Assembly (NCBI GenBank): GCA_000432575.1
Contig: HF996780.1
Span: 1-20,007 of the forward strand
Direction: 5' to 3'
DNA: 20,007 bases
Origin: Clostridium sp. CAG:762
GTDB lineage: Bacteria; Bacillota_I; Bacilli_A; RF39; UBA660
Shown: positions 6,321 through 14,095 of the stretch, one piece after another
Layout of the letters: every line of letters begins with the position of its first letter
Position numbering within the stretch: the stretch's first letter is position 1
Notes under the pieces: model-generated
The model's database searches: none
Seen by the model: only the letters and a program-made list of their open reading frames with translations
What the model was told of the DNA's origin: nothing
Program-made: the position numbers and the translations under genes

Positions 6321-7904
6321 ATGAATAAAAATAGTAAAAAAGTTTTATATGTTGTTATATTCCTATTAATTTTATCTTTAATAAGTACTATTGCTGGTAG
6401 TAAAGATAAATTAAATGTTTCTAAATCATTAAACATATTATCTTCCTATGATAATGCTGACTTAGAAGATAATATTAAAAATTATGCTAAAAAAAATAAT
6501 ATAAAAGTTAAATTTACTTACATGGGAGATTTAGATATTGTCGATGAAATAAATAATAATTCCAGTAATTATGACTGCGTATGGATTGCTAATTCCATGT
6601 GGCTATATATGTTAGATAACCCTTATTTAGTAAATGAATCTAAAAGTATAAGTATTAGTCCCGTTGTATTTGGAGTAAAAAAAAGTAAAGCCAGTGAATT
6701 AAATCTAACGAATGGTAACATCAAAAACAGCACTATCTTAAACTTAATTAAAGAAAATAAACTTAAATATGTAATGCCTTCGGTTACCAAAACCAACACT
6801 GGAGCTACAGCCTATATGGGTTTCCTAAATGCTATCGCGGGCAATCCCGAAGTATTAACCGAAAAACACCTAGAAAATACCAACCTTATCAAAGATTTAA
6901 CCGATTTATTTAAAGGAGTTGAACGTGTCAGTGGTGATGAAACATTCTTAAAAGAAATGTTTTTAAACAATGATGAATACGAAGCCGTAATCGCTGACGA
7001 AGCATCACTAATAAATATCAATACCATGTTAAAAAATAAGAAAAAAGAAGAATTATATCTAATTTATCCAATTGATGGGGTGGCCATAAACGATTCAGCC
7101 TTTGGATTCATTGATAATAAAAGCAATAAGAAAGAAACATTTTTAAAACTACAAACCTATCTATTAAGTGATAAATTTCAAGGAACATTAAAAGAAAAAG
7201 GGCGTAGAACTTGGTATGGAGGCACTAATGACAAAGTAAATGAAAAAGTATTTAATCCTGACTGGGGAATTGATACTAAGAAATACTTAAACGTAACTAA
7301 ATTTCCTTCTAAAAAAGTAATGACCGAAGCAATTAACTTATATATTGAATCTTTAAGAAAACCGACTCATACAGTATTTTGCTTAGATTATTCAGGTAGT
7401 ATGAACGGAACTGGTATTAAAGAATTAACCAGTGCCATGAAATATATTTTAGATTATAATGAAGCATCGATTGATAAATTACAATTTTCTAAAAATGATA
7501 AAATTACCATAATCTTATTTAGCAGTAAAATAAACGGTATATACAATACCACGAGTGGTTATGAAACAAGTAATTTAATTAAAGAAATAGAAAACGGTAA
7601 TGTAGGAGGTGGAACAGCCTTATATAAAGCCATTATAGAAGGTTTAAATATCTTAAACCAAGAAAGTGATAACTATACTAAAACCATCATAGCCATGACC
7701 GATGGAATCATTAACATAGGTAACTATAATGAATTATCTTCATATTATAAAAAACTAAATAAAGAAATACCTGTATATAGTATTACCTTTGGAAGTGCCA
7801 GTGAAACAGAATTAAAAAAAATAGCAAAACTTACTAATGCTAAAGTATTTGATGGTAAAACAAGCCTTTTAAATGCCTTTAAAGAAGTAAGAGGATATAA
7901 TTAA
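6321..7904 (+). CDS. membrane-anchored substrate-binding-like protein fused to VWA domain
   Basis: 527 residues from ATG 6321 (SD GTGAGGG at 6309-6315; the upstream in-frame GTG 6309 is part of that SD). One N-terminal membrane anchor (about 7-27) has no lipobox. Residues ~35-340 look like a type 2 periplasmic-binding fold: LNILSSYDNADLEDNI, DCVWIANSMWL, TKTNTGATAYMGFLNA, EAVIADEA. Residues ~350-527 are a von Willebrand A domain with a complete MIDAS: D356-Y-S-G-S360, T432 in GGGTALY, and D461 in MTDG. The protein should face outside and bind a small ligand and, through a metal ion, a protein partner. It is first in the operon, 12 nt before the XpaC-like gene. The fold assignment of the first half is from motifs only. 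Confidence 0.85.
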   Translation: MNKNSKKVLYVVIFLLILSLISTIAGSKDKLNVSKSLNILSSYDNADLEDNIKNYAKKNNIKVKFTYMGDLDIVDEINNNSSNYDCVWIANSMWLYMLDNPYLVNESKSISISPVVFGVKKSKASELNLTNGNIKNSTILNLIKENKLKYVMPSVTKTNTGATAYMGFLNAIAGNPEVLTEKHLENTNLIKDLTDLFKGVERVSGDETFLKEMFLNNDEYEAVIADEASLININTMLKNKKKEELYLIYPIDGVAINDSAFGFIDNKSNKKETFLKLQTYLLSDKFQGTLKEKGRRTWYGGTNDKVNEKVFNPDWGIDTKKYLNVTKFPSKKVMTEAINLYIESLRKPTHTVFCLDYSGSMNGTGIKELTSAMKYILDYNEASIDKLQFSKNDKITIILFSSKINGIYNTTSGYETSNLIKEIENGNVGGGTALYKAIIEGLNILNQESDNYTKTIIAMTDGIINIGNYNELSSYYKKLNKEIPVYSITFGSASETELKKIAKLTNAKVFDGKTSLLNAFKEVRGYN

Positions 7905-7916
7905 GGATGTGATTTA

Positions 7917-8537
7917 ATGAAACACAAAGATACTATTTCAGCCCTTATTGGAAGTGCATTCTTTGCCATTCCATACTTAGCATTATCTTTGCCAATTCTT
8001 CCTTCCGTATTAATTGGCACAAGTGCTTTTGTCGCTGGAGAATTAGTACTAACCAAAAACAAAAAAACTCTTAAAGAAGAAAACTTTAACCTATACAAAG
8101 TCTTAGAAAATGCTAAAAAACAAAATAAACGCATAATCGAAGCCAAATCTTATATTGATAATGACGAAATAAAAGCCTATTTAACATCTATCAATGATAG
8201 TACTAGTAAGATAATTAAAACAATTGAAAAAAAACCTAAAAAAATCAAAAACATAGATAACTTCTTTGATTATTACTTACCTATTACTGTTAAAATAATA
8301 AATAGATATGATGAAATAGAAAACAATAATTTATCTTCTAAAGATAGTAAGAAGTTTATGACTTCAACAATAAATATGTTAGCATCGATAGATAAAGCTT
8401 TTAGAAACATATTAAATAACTTATATCAAAAAGAAATAATCGACATGGATGCTGAAATGAAAGTATTTAGTTCAATGTTAAAAGCAGATGGCTTTAATGA
8501 AAATGAATTAGAAGTTAAGGAGAATAACAATGGATAA
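7917..8537 (+). CDS. xpaC: XpaC-like membrane protein
   Basis: 206 residues, ATG after SD AAGGATG. The N-terminal hydrophobic hairpin (about 9-45: ISALIGSAFFAIPYLALSLP, then SVLIGTSAFVAG) places a mostly helical, charged domain in the cytoplasm. FFDYYLPITVKIINRYDEIE and DMDAEMKVFSSMLKADGF resemble the conserved regions of the XpaC family. In Bacillus subtilis xpaC was named for 5-bromo-4-chloroindolyl phosphate hydrolysis and lies directly before yaaN, a TelA homologue. The same pairing is seen here, with one gene inserted between them. No enzymatic motif is evident, and a role as membrane partner of TelA is an inference. It overlaps the next gene by 8 nt, indicating translational coupling. 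Confidence 0.75.
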   Translation: MKHKDTISALIGSAFFAIPYLALSLPILPSVLIGTSAFVAGELVLTKNKKTLKEENFNLYKVLENAKKQNKRIIEAKSYIDNDEIKAYLTSINDSTSKIIKTIEKKPKKIKNIDNFFDYYLPITVKIINRYDEIENNNLSSKDSKKFMTSTINMLASIDKAFRNILNNLYQKEIIDMDAEMKVFSSMLKADGFNENELEVKENNNG

Positions 8538-9714
8538 AAAGAAAATAATTGGAATTAGTATATTTATATTCTTAATATTATTGATAGTTGGAATAAACAC
8601 TCTTAGTAATGACAAAGGATTTACTAACCTAAAAACCGTTTATGTAGCAACAGGAGGAGGTAAAGAAGATTTTCTTGCTGACGAAGAAGTTTTAAAAATA
8701 TTAAAAAAGAAATATAAATTAAATGTTATTTTTGATACTTGGAGTAATGGTAAAACCATAACTAAACCCCTTATTAGAGAATCGGTTAACCTAGGAAATG
8801 AGAGCATAATAAAAAGAATTCAAAATAATGAAGATATTTCTATTAATACAAGTGGTGTAAGCAAATACGATGCCTTATTCACATCTGATCAAAGATTTTA
8901 TGATTATTATAAATTAGCGCCAAATAAAGAAAATAACGAAGCCGATAGATACACTGTTATTGCAGGTAGCCTTACCCTAAATACACCAATTGTAATATAT
9001 AGTTGGAAAGAAGTAGTAAATGCCTTTATTAATGAAGGAATAGTAACTTTAGAAGATAATGTTTATTATATTACTGACATGAATAAATTAATAGATTATA
9101 TCTTAAATAATAAAAAATGGAGTGATGTTGGCCTAAACGAATTATATGGTAATATTAACATAGCCTCAACCGATCCTGTCTCATCCTCTCCGGGAGCAAC
9201 TTATTATGGTTTACTTCTATCAATACTAAGCGGAGGACAAATAGAAGATGCTACCCTAGAAGATAACCTTGCTAGATTAAAACAATTCTATCAAAAATCA
9301 GGATATATGAATAATACTCCAGCAGATTTATTTGAAAGATATCTTAAAACTGGTATGGGCGGGGAACCAATAATTGTTGATTATGAAAAAAGTATAATTG
9401 ACTTTGCTAATTCTAATCCAACTGGATTTAATCAAGTAAAAAATGATATAGTTATCCTTTATCCAAAGCCTACTATTTGGAATTCTCATTGCTTCATGGC
9501 ATTTACTGAAAATGGAAAGAAACTATATGAAGCATTCATGGATAAAGAAATAGAACAAATTGCTTGGGAAAAATATGGATTTAGAACTGGTATCACCGGA
9601 GGTACATACGATGTATCCAAATTAGGAATAGGAATACCTCAAAACATTACTAGTACCGTTACTAGTTTAAAAATGGACTATTATAATAAATTAATAGAAT
9701 ACTTAAAGAAATAG
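8530..9714 (+). CDS. membrane-anchored substrate-binding-like protein
   Basis: 394 residues. ATG 8530 lies inside the end of the XpaC-like gene, with SD AAGGAG (8518-8523). One N-terminal hydrophobic anchor (about 5-25) has no lipobox Cys. The rest resembles an extracellular solute-binding protein: KTVYVATGGGKEDF at the start of the fold, SINTSGVSKYDALFTSDQ, LTLNTPIVIYSWKEVV, NIASTDPVSSSPGATYYG, and ILYPKPTIWNSHCFMAF. The pattern TDP.SS.PG.T is typical of ligand-contact loops in oxyanion- or iron-type binding proteins. No permease or ATPase of an ABC transporter accompanies it, so it probably senses rather than imports. It may work with the homologous binding domain of the VWA protein. The ligand is unknown. 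Confidence 0.75.
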   Translation: MDKKKIIGISIFIFLILLIVGINTLSNDKGFTNLKTVYVATGGGKEDFLADEEVLKILKKKYKLNVIFDTWSNGKTITKPLIRESVNLGNESIIKRIQNNEDISINTSGVSKYDALFTSDQRFYDYYKLAPNKENNEADRYTVIAGSLTLNTPIVIYSWKEVVNAFINEGIVTLEDNVYYITDMNKLIDYILNNKKWSDVGLNELYGNINIASTDPVSSSPGATYYGLLLSILSGGQIEDATLEDNLARLKQFYQKSGYMNNTPADLFERYLKTGMGGEPIIVDYEKSIIDFANSNPTGFNQVKNDIVILYPKPTIWNSHCFMAFTENGKKLYEAFMDKEIEQIAWEKYGFRTGITGGTYDVSKLGIGIPQNITSTVTSLKMDYYNKLIEYLKK

Positions 9715-9724
9715 GAGAAATATT

Positions 9725-10876
9725 ATGGAATTAAAAGTAGAAAACAAATTAACAAAAGAAGAAGCTCAAAAACTTACAAATAATGTAAGTAACATTACTA
9801 ATGAAAAGATAGAAAAATCTTTAAACTATGACGAATTATCTAAAGCTGAGAAAAAAGCCGTAGATGAATTTAACAAAAAAATAGATGTCATGGACAGTAC
9901 TCAAGTATTACAATATGGAGTAAGTGCTCAAAATAAAATAAGTGAATTTTCTGATTCTGTTTTAGAAGATGTCAAAACAAAATCTACAGGAGATGTAGGA
10001 GAATTACTGGCTAATTTAGTTACAGAGATTAAATCATTTGATTCTTCCATAAGTGGTAAAGAACCAAAAGGATTAGCCAAATTATTTCATAGTATAAAAA
10101 AAGAAGCAAATTACATCCTTGCCAAATATAACAAAATAGAAAACAACATTGATACAATTGAAAAAGGATTAGAAAATAATAAACTAATGTTACTCAAAGA
10201 TATTAACTTATTTGATACCATGTATGATAAAAATTTAGATTATTTCAAAGAAATATCCTTATACATAATCGCTGGTGAAAGAAAAATAGAAGAACTAAAA
10301 ACGAAAGTATTACCAGAACTTAAAAAGAAAGCACAAGAATCTAATGACCAAATCGAGATACAAAAAGTAAATGATATGGAAAACCAAATCAATAGATTCG
10401 AGAAAAAACTATATGACCTAAAAACTACAAGAATTATTTCTATTCAAATGGCACCTCAAATAAGATTACTACAAAATAATGATGCCCTTTTAGTAGAAAA
10501 AATACAAAGTTCAATAACCAATACTATTCCATTATGGAAAAACCAAATAGTATTAGCTCTTGGTATAAATAATTCAAAAAAGGCTTTAAAAGGAGAACAA
10601 GCCGTATCTAAATTAACAAATGAAATGTTAAAGAAAAATAGTGAAACATTAAAACAAGGTTCAATTGATATAGCCAAAGAAGCCGAAAAATCTATCGTAG
10701 ATATTGAAACATTAAAGAAAACAAACCAAGATATTATAGAAACATTAGATACAGTTATTAAAATTCATGAAGACGGTCGTATTAAACGTGCTGAGGCTAC
10801 TAAAGAATTAGAAAATATCGAAAAAGAATTAAAAGATAAATTACTTGAAATAAACGTAGGAAATAAAAAAGCATAG
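9725..10876 (+). CDS. telA: TelA/YaaN family (toxic anion resistance) protein
   Basis: 383 residues, normal for TelA/YaaN. The ATG follows SD ATAGGAGA, 10 nt after the previous stop. It is soluble and almost entirely helical with long coiled-coil stretches. Family-typical regions are LQYGVSAQNKISEFSDSVL (about 59-77), SGKEPKGLAKLFHS, then LFDTMYDKNLDYFKEISLYI, MAPQIRLLQNNDALLVEKIQ and PLWKNQIVLALG. TelA was named from plasmid tellurite resistance. Chromosomal homologues in Bacillus are linked to general envelope or metal stress and stand beside xpaC. The molecular activity is not known. Its place beside anchored binding proteins suggests it is the cytoplasmic partner of a membrane complex. 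A terminator hairpin overlaps its stop codon. Confidence 0.85.
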   Translation: MELKVENKLTKEEAQKLTNNVSNITNEKIEKSLNYDELSKAEKKAVDEFNKKIDVMDSTQVLQYGVSAQNKISEFSDSVLEDVKTKSTGDVGELLANLVTEIKSFDSSISGKEPKGLAKLFHSIKKEANYILAKYNKIENNIDTIEKGLENNKLMLLKDINLFDTMYDKNLDYFKEISLYIIAGERKIEELKTKVLPELKKKAQESNDQIEIQKVNDMENQINRFEKKLYDLKTTRIISIQMAPQIRLLQNNDALLVEKIQSSITNTIPLWKNQIVLALGINNSKKALKGEQAVSKLTNEMLKKNSETLKQGSIDIAKEAEKSIVDIETLKKTNQDIIETLDTVIKIHEDGRIKRAEATKELENIEKELKDKLLEINVGNKKA

Positions 10877-10891
10877 TAATTATGCTTTTTT
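10865..10891 (+). terminator. terminator hairpin between telA and the AAA+ gene
   Basis: AAAAAAGCATA (10865-10875) pairs with TATGCTTTTTT (10881-10891), loop GTAAT; the TAG stop of telA (10874-10876) is inside the hairpin. No promoter is visible in the 33 nt before the next gene, so this should be a partial terminator that lowers expression of the ATPase relative to the upstream genes. Confidence 0.75.
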
Positions 10892-10909
10892 CTTAAAAGG
10901 GAGGTTACC

Positions 10910-12463
10910 ATGAATAACAAAGTTAATTTTGATAAAATATATGAAGATTTTTTTGGTAGTACTTATGCTACGCAGTTAAAAGAAGAAGAAAATATTATAA
11001 AAGAAGAAATTAATATAGATGATATAGATAGCTTATATATAACTAATAACTCTAAGATATTATTAAAAAAAATAATAAATTATATGACTAATTATAAAAG
11101 TAATAATATATATGTTAACTTTAATATAGAAATACTTACAAATAACCATGAAGTAAGTCAAACAATTATTAACTTATTAAATAGAGTAGGAACAAAAAGT
11201 AACTATTTAGAAGGAAATAACATTAATCAAATATCTTTATATGAATTAGAAGATATTAACAATATAGACGAGTTATATAAAAATGCTAATATAGTAATAT
11301 TTAAAGATTTCGAGGCTCTTAATATTCATGATAGCAATTTTAGTAAAAAATTATTATATACAATGTCTAAACATTTAACTGATAAAAAAATTACTATCTT
11401 ATTAGGTAATACCAAAGATATCAACTATCTATTTAACAATGACAAAGAAAAAGAAGAAAACACATTTAAGTTTATAATAGAAGGAACAGAACCTACAAAT
11501 AATGAAATATTAAATGATATTATTGAAAAATTACCTAACATTAAAAATAAAAAAATAGAGTTATTAAATTACATTGAAAAGACATATATAAAAAGTGGAT
11601 TAGATTATCCAACATATCGTGATAATTTAATTAAATACTATATATTCAACAATGAATTACCTTTAATAGAAAAAATGAAAACAAATGAAGAAGTATTTAA
11701 AGAACTAAACGAATTAGTAGGACTCACTAAAATAAAAAAAGCCATGCATGAACTAGTAAACCTAATCACCTTAAAAAAGAAAACAAATGGTGAATTAAAA
11801 TTAGATGGAATAAACTTACATATGTTATTCCTAGGTAATCCAGGTACAGGGAAAACCACCGTAGCCAGAATGTTATCGAATATCTTATATAATTTAGGTT
11901 ACATTAGACAAAACCAACTAATCGAAGTAAGTTCTAAAGACTTAGTCGCTGAATATGTTGGACAAACAGCCCCAAAAACAATGGAAATTATTAATCGTGC
12001 TCTAGGCGGTATCTTATTTATTGACGAAGCCTATGCCCTAGAAGATGACAAAACTAGTTCTTACAATAAAGAAGCAATAGCTACGCTTATTAAAGCTATG
12101 GAAGATTACCGTGATGATCTAGTAGTGATTTTTGCAGGTTATACCAAAGAAATGCAAGGGTTTATTAATTCCAATTCAGGTATTGCTTCAAGAATTGGTT
12201 ATACATTTATCTTTGAAGATTATACAAACGAAGAACTAAAACAAATATTTAAACAAATGATAGAAAAGAAAGGATTTAAAGTATCCAAAGAAGTCTTAGA
12301 TAAACTAGATAATATTATAAAAGAAGAAAGAAATAATACTAACTTTGGAAACGCTAGATTCATTAGAAACATAGTTGAAAAAACAATTATCAATCATGCT
12401 ACAAACACTAAAAATATAAAAGATAAAAAAGTATTAAAAACAATTAATATAAAAGATATATAA
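10910..12463 (+). CDS. CbxX/SpoVK-type AAA+ ATPase with degenerate N-terminal half
   Basis: 517 residues, ATG after SD AAGGGAGG. The C-terminal half is a full CbxX/CfxQ-SpoVK AAA+ module: LNELVGLTKIKKAM (entry helix), Walker A GNPGTGKTT (K315), EYVGQTAPKT pore-side loop, Walker B ILFIDEAYAL (D372-E373), sensor 1 VVIFAGYTKEM, arginine-finger region GIASRIGYTF, and a helical lid. Residues ~40-225 lack a Walker A but show IYVNFNIEILTNNHEVSQ, ANIVIFKDFEAL and KKITILLGN in the order of an AAA fold. This suggests an inactive first module. Such ATPases remodel protein partners. As the last gene of the operon it is the likely energy source for the TelA/VWA complex, in the way MoxR ATPases pair with VWA proteins. 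That pairing is inferred from gene order. Confidence 0.85.
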   Translation: MNNKVNFDKIYEDFFGSTYATQLKEEENIIKEEINIDDIDSLYITNNSKILLKKIINYMTNYKSNNIYVNFNIEILTNNHEVSQTIINLLNRVGTKSNYLEGNNINQISLYELEDINNIDELYKNANIVIFKDFEALNIHDSNFSKKLLYTMSKHLTDKKITILLGNTKDINYLFNNDKEKEENTFKFIIEGTEPTNNEILNDIIEKLPNIKNKKIELLNYIEKTYIKSGLDYPTYRDNLIKYYIFNNELPLIEKMKTNEEVFKELNELVGLTKIKKAMHELVNLITLKKKTNGELKLDGINLHMLFLGNPGTGKTTVARMLSNILYNLGYIRQNQLIEVSSKDLVAEYVGQTAPKTMEIINRALGGILFIDEAYALEDDKTSSYNKEAIATLIKAMEDYRDDLVVIFAGYTKEMQGFINSNSGIASRIGYTFIFEDYTNEELKQIFKQMIEKKGFKVSKEVLDKLDNIIKEERNNTNFGNARFIRNIVEKTIINHATNTKNIKDKKVLKTINIKDI

Positions 12464-12529
12464 AATTATAAAAAAACTATTTAAAAAAATAAAATAGTGT
12501 GTTATTCTTATAATAGAGGGAGTGATAAA

Positions 12530-14020
12530 ATGAAGAAAACAATTAAAATGTTTTCATTGATTCTAATATCTATCTTTGCTATAAACATTACAAATGTTAA
12601 AGCAGACGAAGAATTAGATAAACAATTTGATGAAATATACAAAAATGAAGTAAAAGATGGAGTATTTGAAATTAATTATGCTGTTAAACCAAGAAGTTAT
12701 AATGAATTTGATGCCTTTGTTTCATATTTACATAATGATTATTATAATGGGAAATATAAATCATTAGGCATTTACTATGGAGTAGAATGTAATGATAATA
12801 TCGAATGTTACTTTTATATTAGCAAAGGCTCATATAACAAAAAATACGAAGACATTACTATTAAATGGGCAGAACCTAATACGATGATTAAAAAAAATAT
12901 AGATTCCTATATTGAAAAACTTGCTAAAATTCAAGGTAAAAGCGAATATGGATATTACAATACATATTATTTTGAGTTAACTGATTTAAATCTAATTAAT
13001 TACTATATAACATCTAACACAAGAGAACTCAGTTCATCCAATTTTAGTAAGATAACTAATTATACTGAAGATGTTAAAAAATTCTTTGATAATGCTGACT
13101 TAACTTACGAAATCGATGTTCGTGCTGGAGTAAATTACACACCATTTAATACTAGGGCATTTGGTAATCTAATAGTTAGTTATAATGGATTAAGATATGC
13201 TGCTCAAGAATCTGTTGGAGCTAGAACTAAAGAAATATTATATGTACCAAGTGATACTGAAATTAATGATGAATCTTTAATTAATGCAGCATTAAAAAGA
13301 TTAAAAGAGTATATGCCTAATAATAAAATAACCATAACCAAAGGAAAATCTTTGAATACTTATCTTGATGATGCAAACCAAGCAATAGATTTTACCGAGA
13401 TTACTGATTTAACTAAAACAACAGATCATACTTATACATTTAATTTTGGAGATTTTACAGTAGACTTTTTAATCGTTGCAGATTCTAGTAAAATGACTGT
13501 TCCCGTGTTCGCAGCAAAAAACCTAGAAAAAGATATTACAGTTACATCAAAAGAAAGTAGTATTCCACTTGATACTATGATTATTGCGAATATCGTAGAT
13601 AAAGATTCAAAAGAATATCAAATAATTAAAAAGAGTATTAATCAAAATAATCTACATTCACTAGATATAACATTATTTTCAAATGTTAAAAATTCTAAAA
13701 TCACTAAACTAGAAAACGGAATATTTGAAGTAACAATGCCCGTTCCTACTGATTTAGAAGGTAAGAATCTTGCTATATATTATGTAACCGAAGATGGTAA
13801 AGTCGAAGAGCACGAAGTTACCATTAAAGATGGCTATGCAACCTTCCAAACCAACCACTTTAGTATTTATACTCTAGCAGAAAAAACAAATAGTATTGTT
13901 AATCCTAAAACAGGAGATAATATCAGTCTATATATTATCTTAAGTATTTCTTCACTTATAATGCTTACTGTATGTAGTATCTGCTTATCTAATAAAAATA
14001 AAAGAGTTAAAAACAATTAA
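12530..14020 (+). CDS. secreted cell-wall-anchored protein with NPKTG sorting signal
   Basis: 496 residues from ATG 12530, which follows SD AGAGGGAG; the in-frame ATG at 12497 has no SD. A signal peptide (1-25, likely cleaved after VKA) is followed by a Tyr/Asn-rich exported region of unknown fold (26-~380). Then come a beta-sandwich-like tail (AIYYVTEDGKVEEHE, ATFQTNHFSIYTLAEK) and a sortase-type signal: NPKTGD at 458, a hydrophobic stretch and basic NKNKRVKNN. The tail plus NPKTG arrangement is common in surface proteins of gut Bacillota. It follows the AAA+ gene by 66 nt and has a possible -10 TATAAT (12509-12514) very close to the SD, so whether it belongs to the upstream operon is open. 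No sortase gene is in the window. Confidence 0.8.
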   Translation: MKKTIKMFSLILISIFAINITNVKADEELDKQFDEIYKNEVKDGVFEINYAVKPRSYNEFDAFVSYLHNDYYNGKYKSLGIYYGVECNDNIECYFYISKGSYNKKYEDITIKWAEPNTMIKKNIDSYIEKLAKIQGKSEYGYYNTYYFELTDLNLINYYITSNTRELSSSNFSKITNYTEDVKKFFDNADLTYEIDVRAGVNYTPFNTRAFGNLIVSYNGLRYAAQESVGARTKEILYVPSDTEINDESLINAALKRLKEYMPNNKITITKGKSLNTYLDDANQAIDFTEITDLTKTTDHTYTFNFGDFTVDFLIVADSSKMTVPVFAAKNLEKDITVTSKESSIPLDTMIIANIVDKDSKEYQIIKKSINQNNLHSLDITLFSNVKNSKITKLENGIFEVTMPVPTDLEGKNLAIYYVTEDGKVEEHEVTIKDGYATFQTNHFSIYTLAEKTNSIVNPKTGDNISLYIILSISSLIMLTVCSICLSNKNKRVKNN

Positions 14021-14050
14021 GAAACTTATGTAAAATTAGTTTCTTTTTTT
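14019..14050 (+). terminator. intrinsic terminator after the NPKTG protein gene
   Basis: AAGAAACT (14019-14026) pairs with AGTTTCTT (14038-14045) and is followed by a T run to 14050. The hairpin overlaps the last two bases of the TAA stop. Confidence 0.85.
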
Positions 14051-14059
14051 TACATTTTT

Positions 14060-14068
14060 TGATATAAT
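14060..14068 (+). promoter_or_regulatory. extended -10 promoter for tkt
   Basis: TGATATAAT: TGn plus perfect TATAAT (14063-14068), 28 nt before the ATG. The -35 region is only T-rich. A consensus SD AAGGAGG follows at 14082-14088. Confidence 0.7.
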
Positions 14069-14095
14069 TGACTTAAGTGATAAGGAGGTTTATTT

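Noticed and set aside
8530..9714. ABC importer operon
   Set aside because: Two binding-like proteins are present, but no permease or transport ATPase; the only ATPase is of the CbxX AAA+ type.
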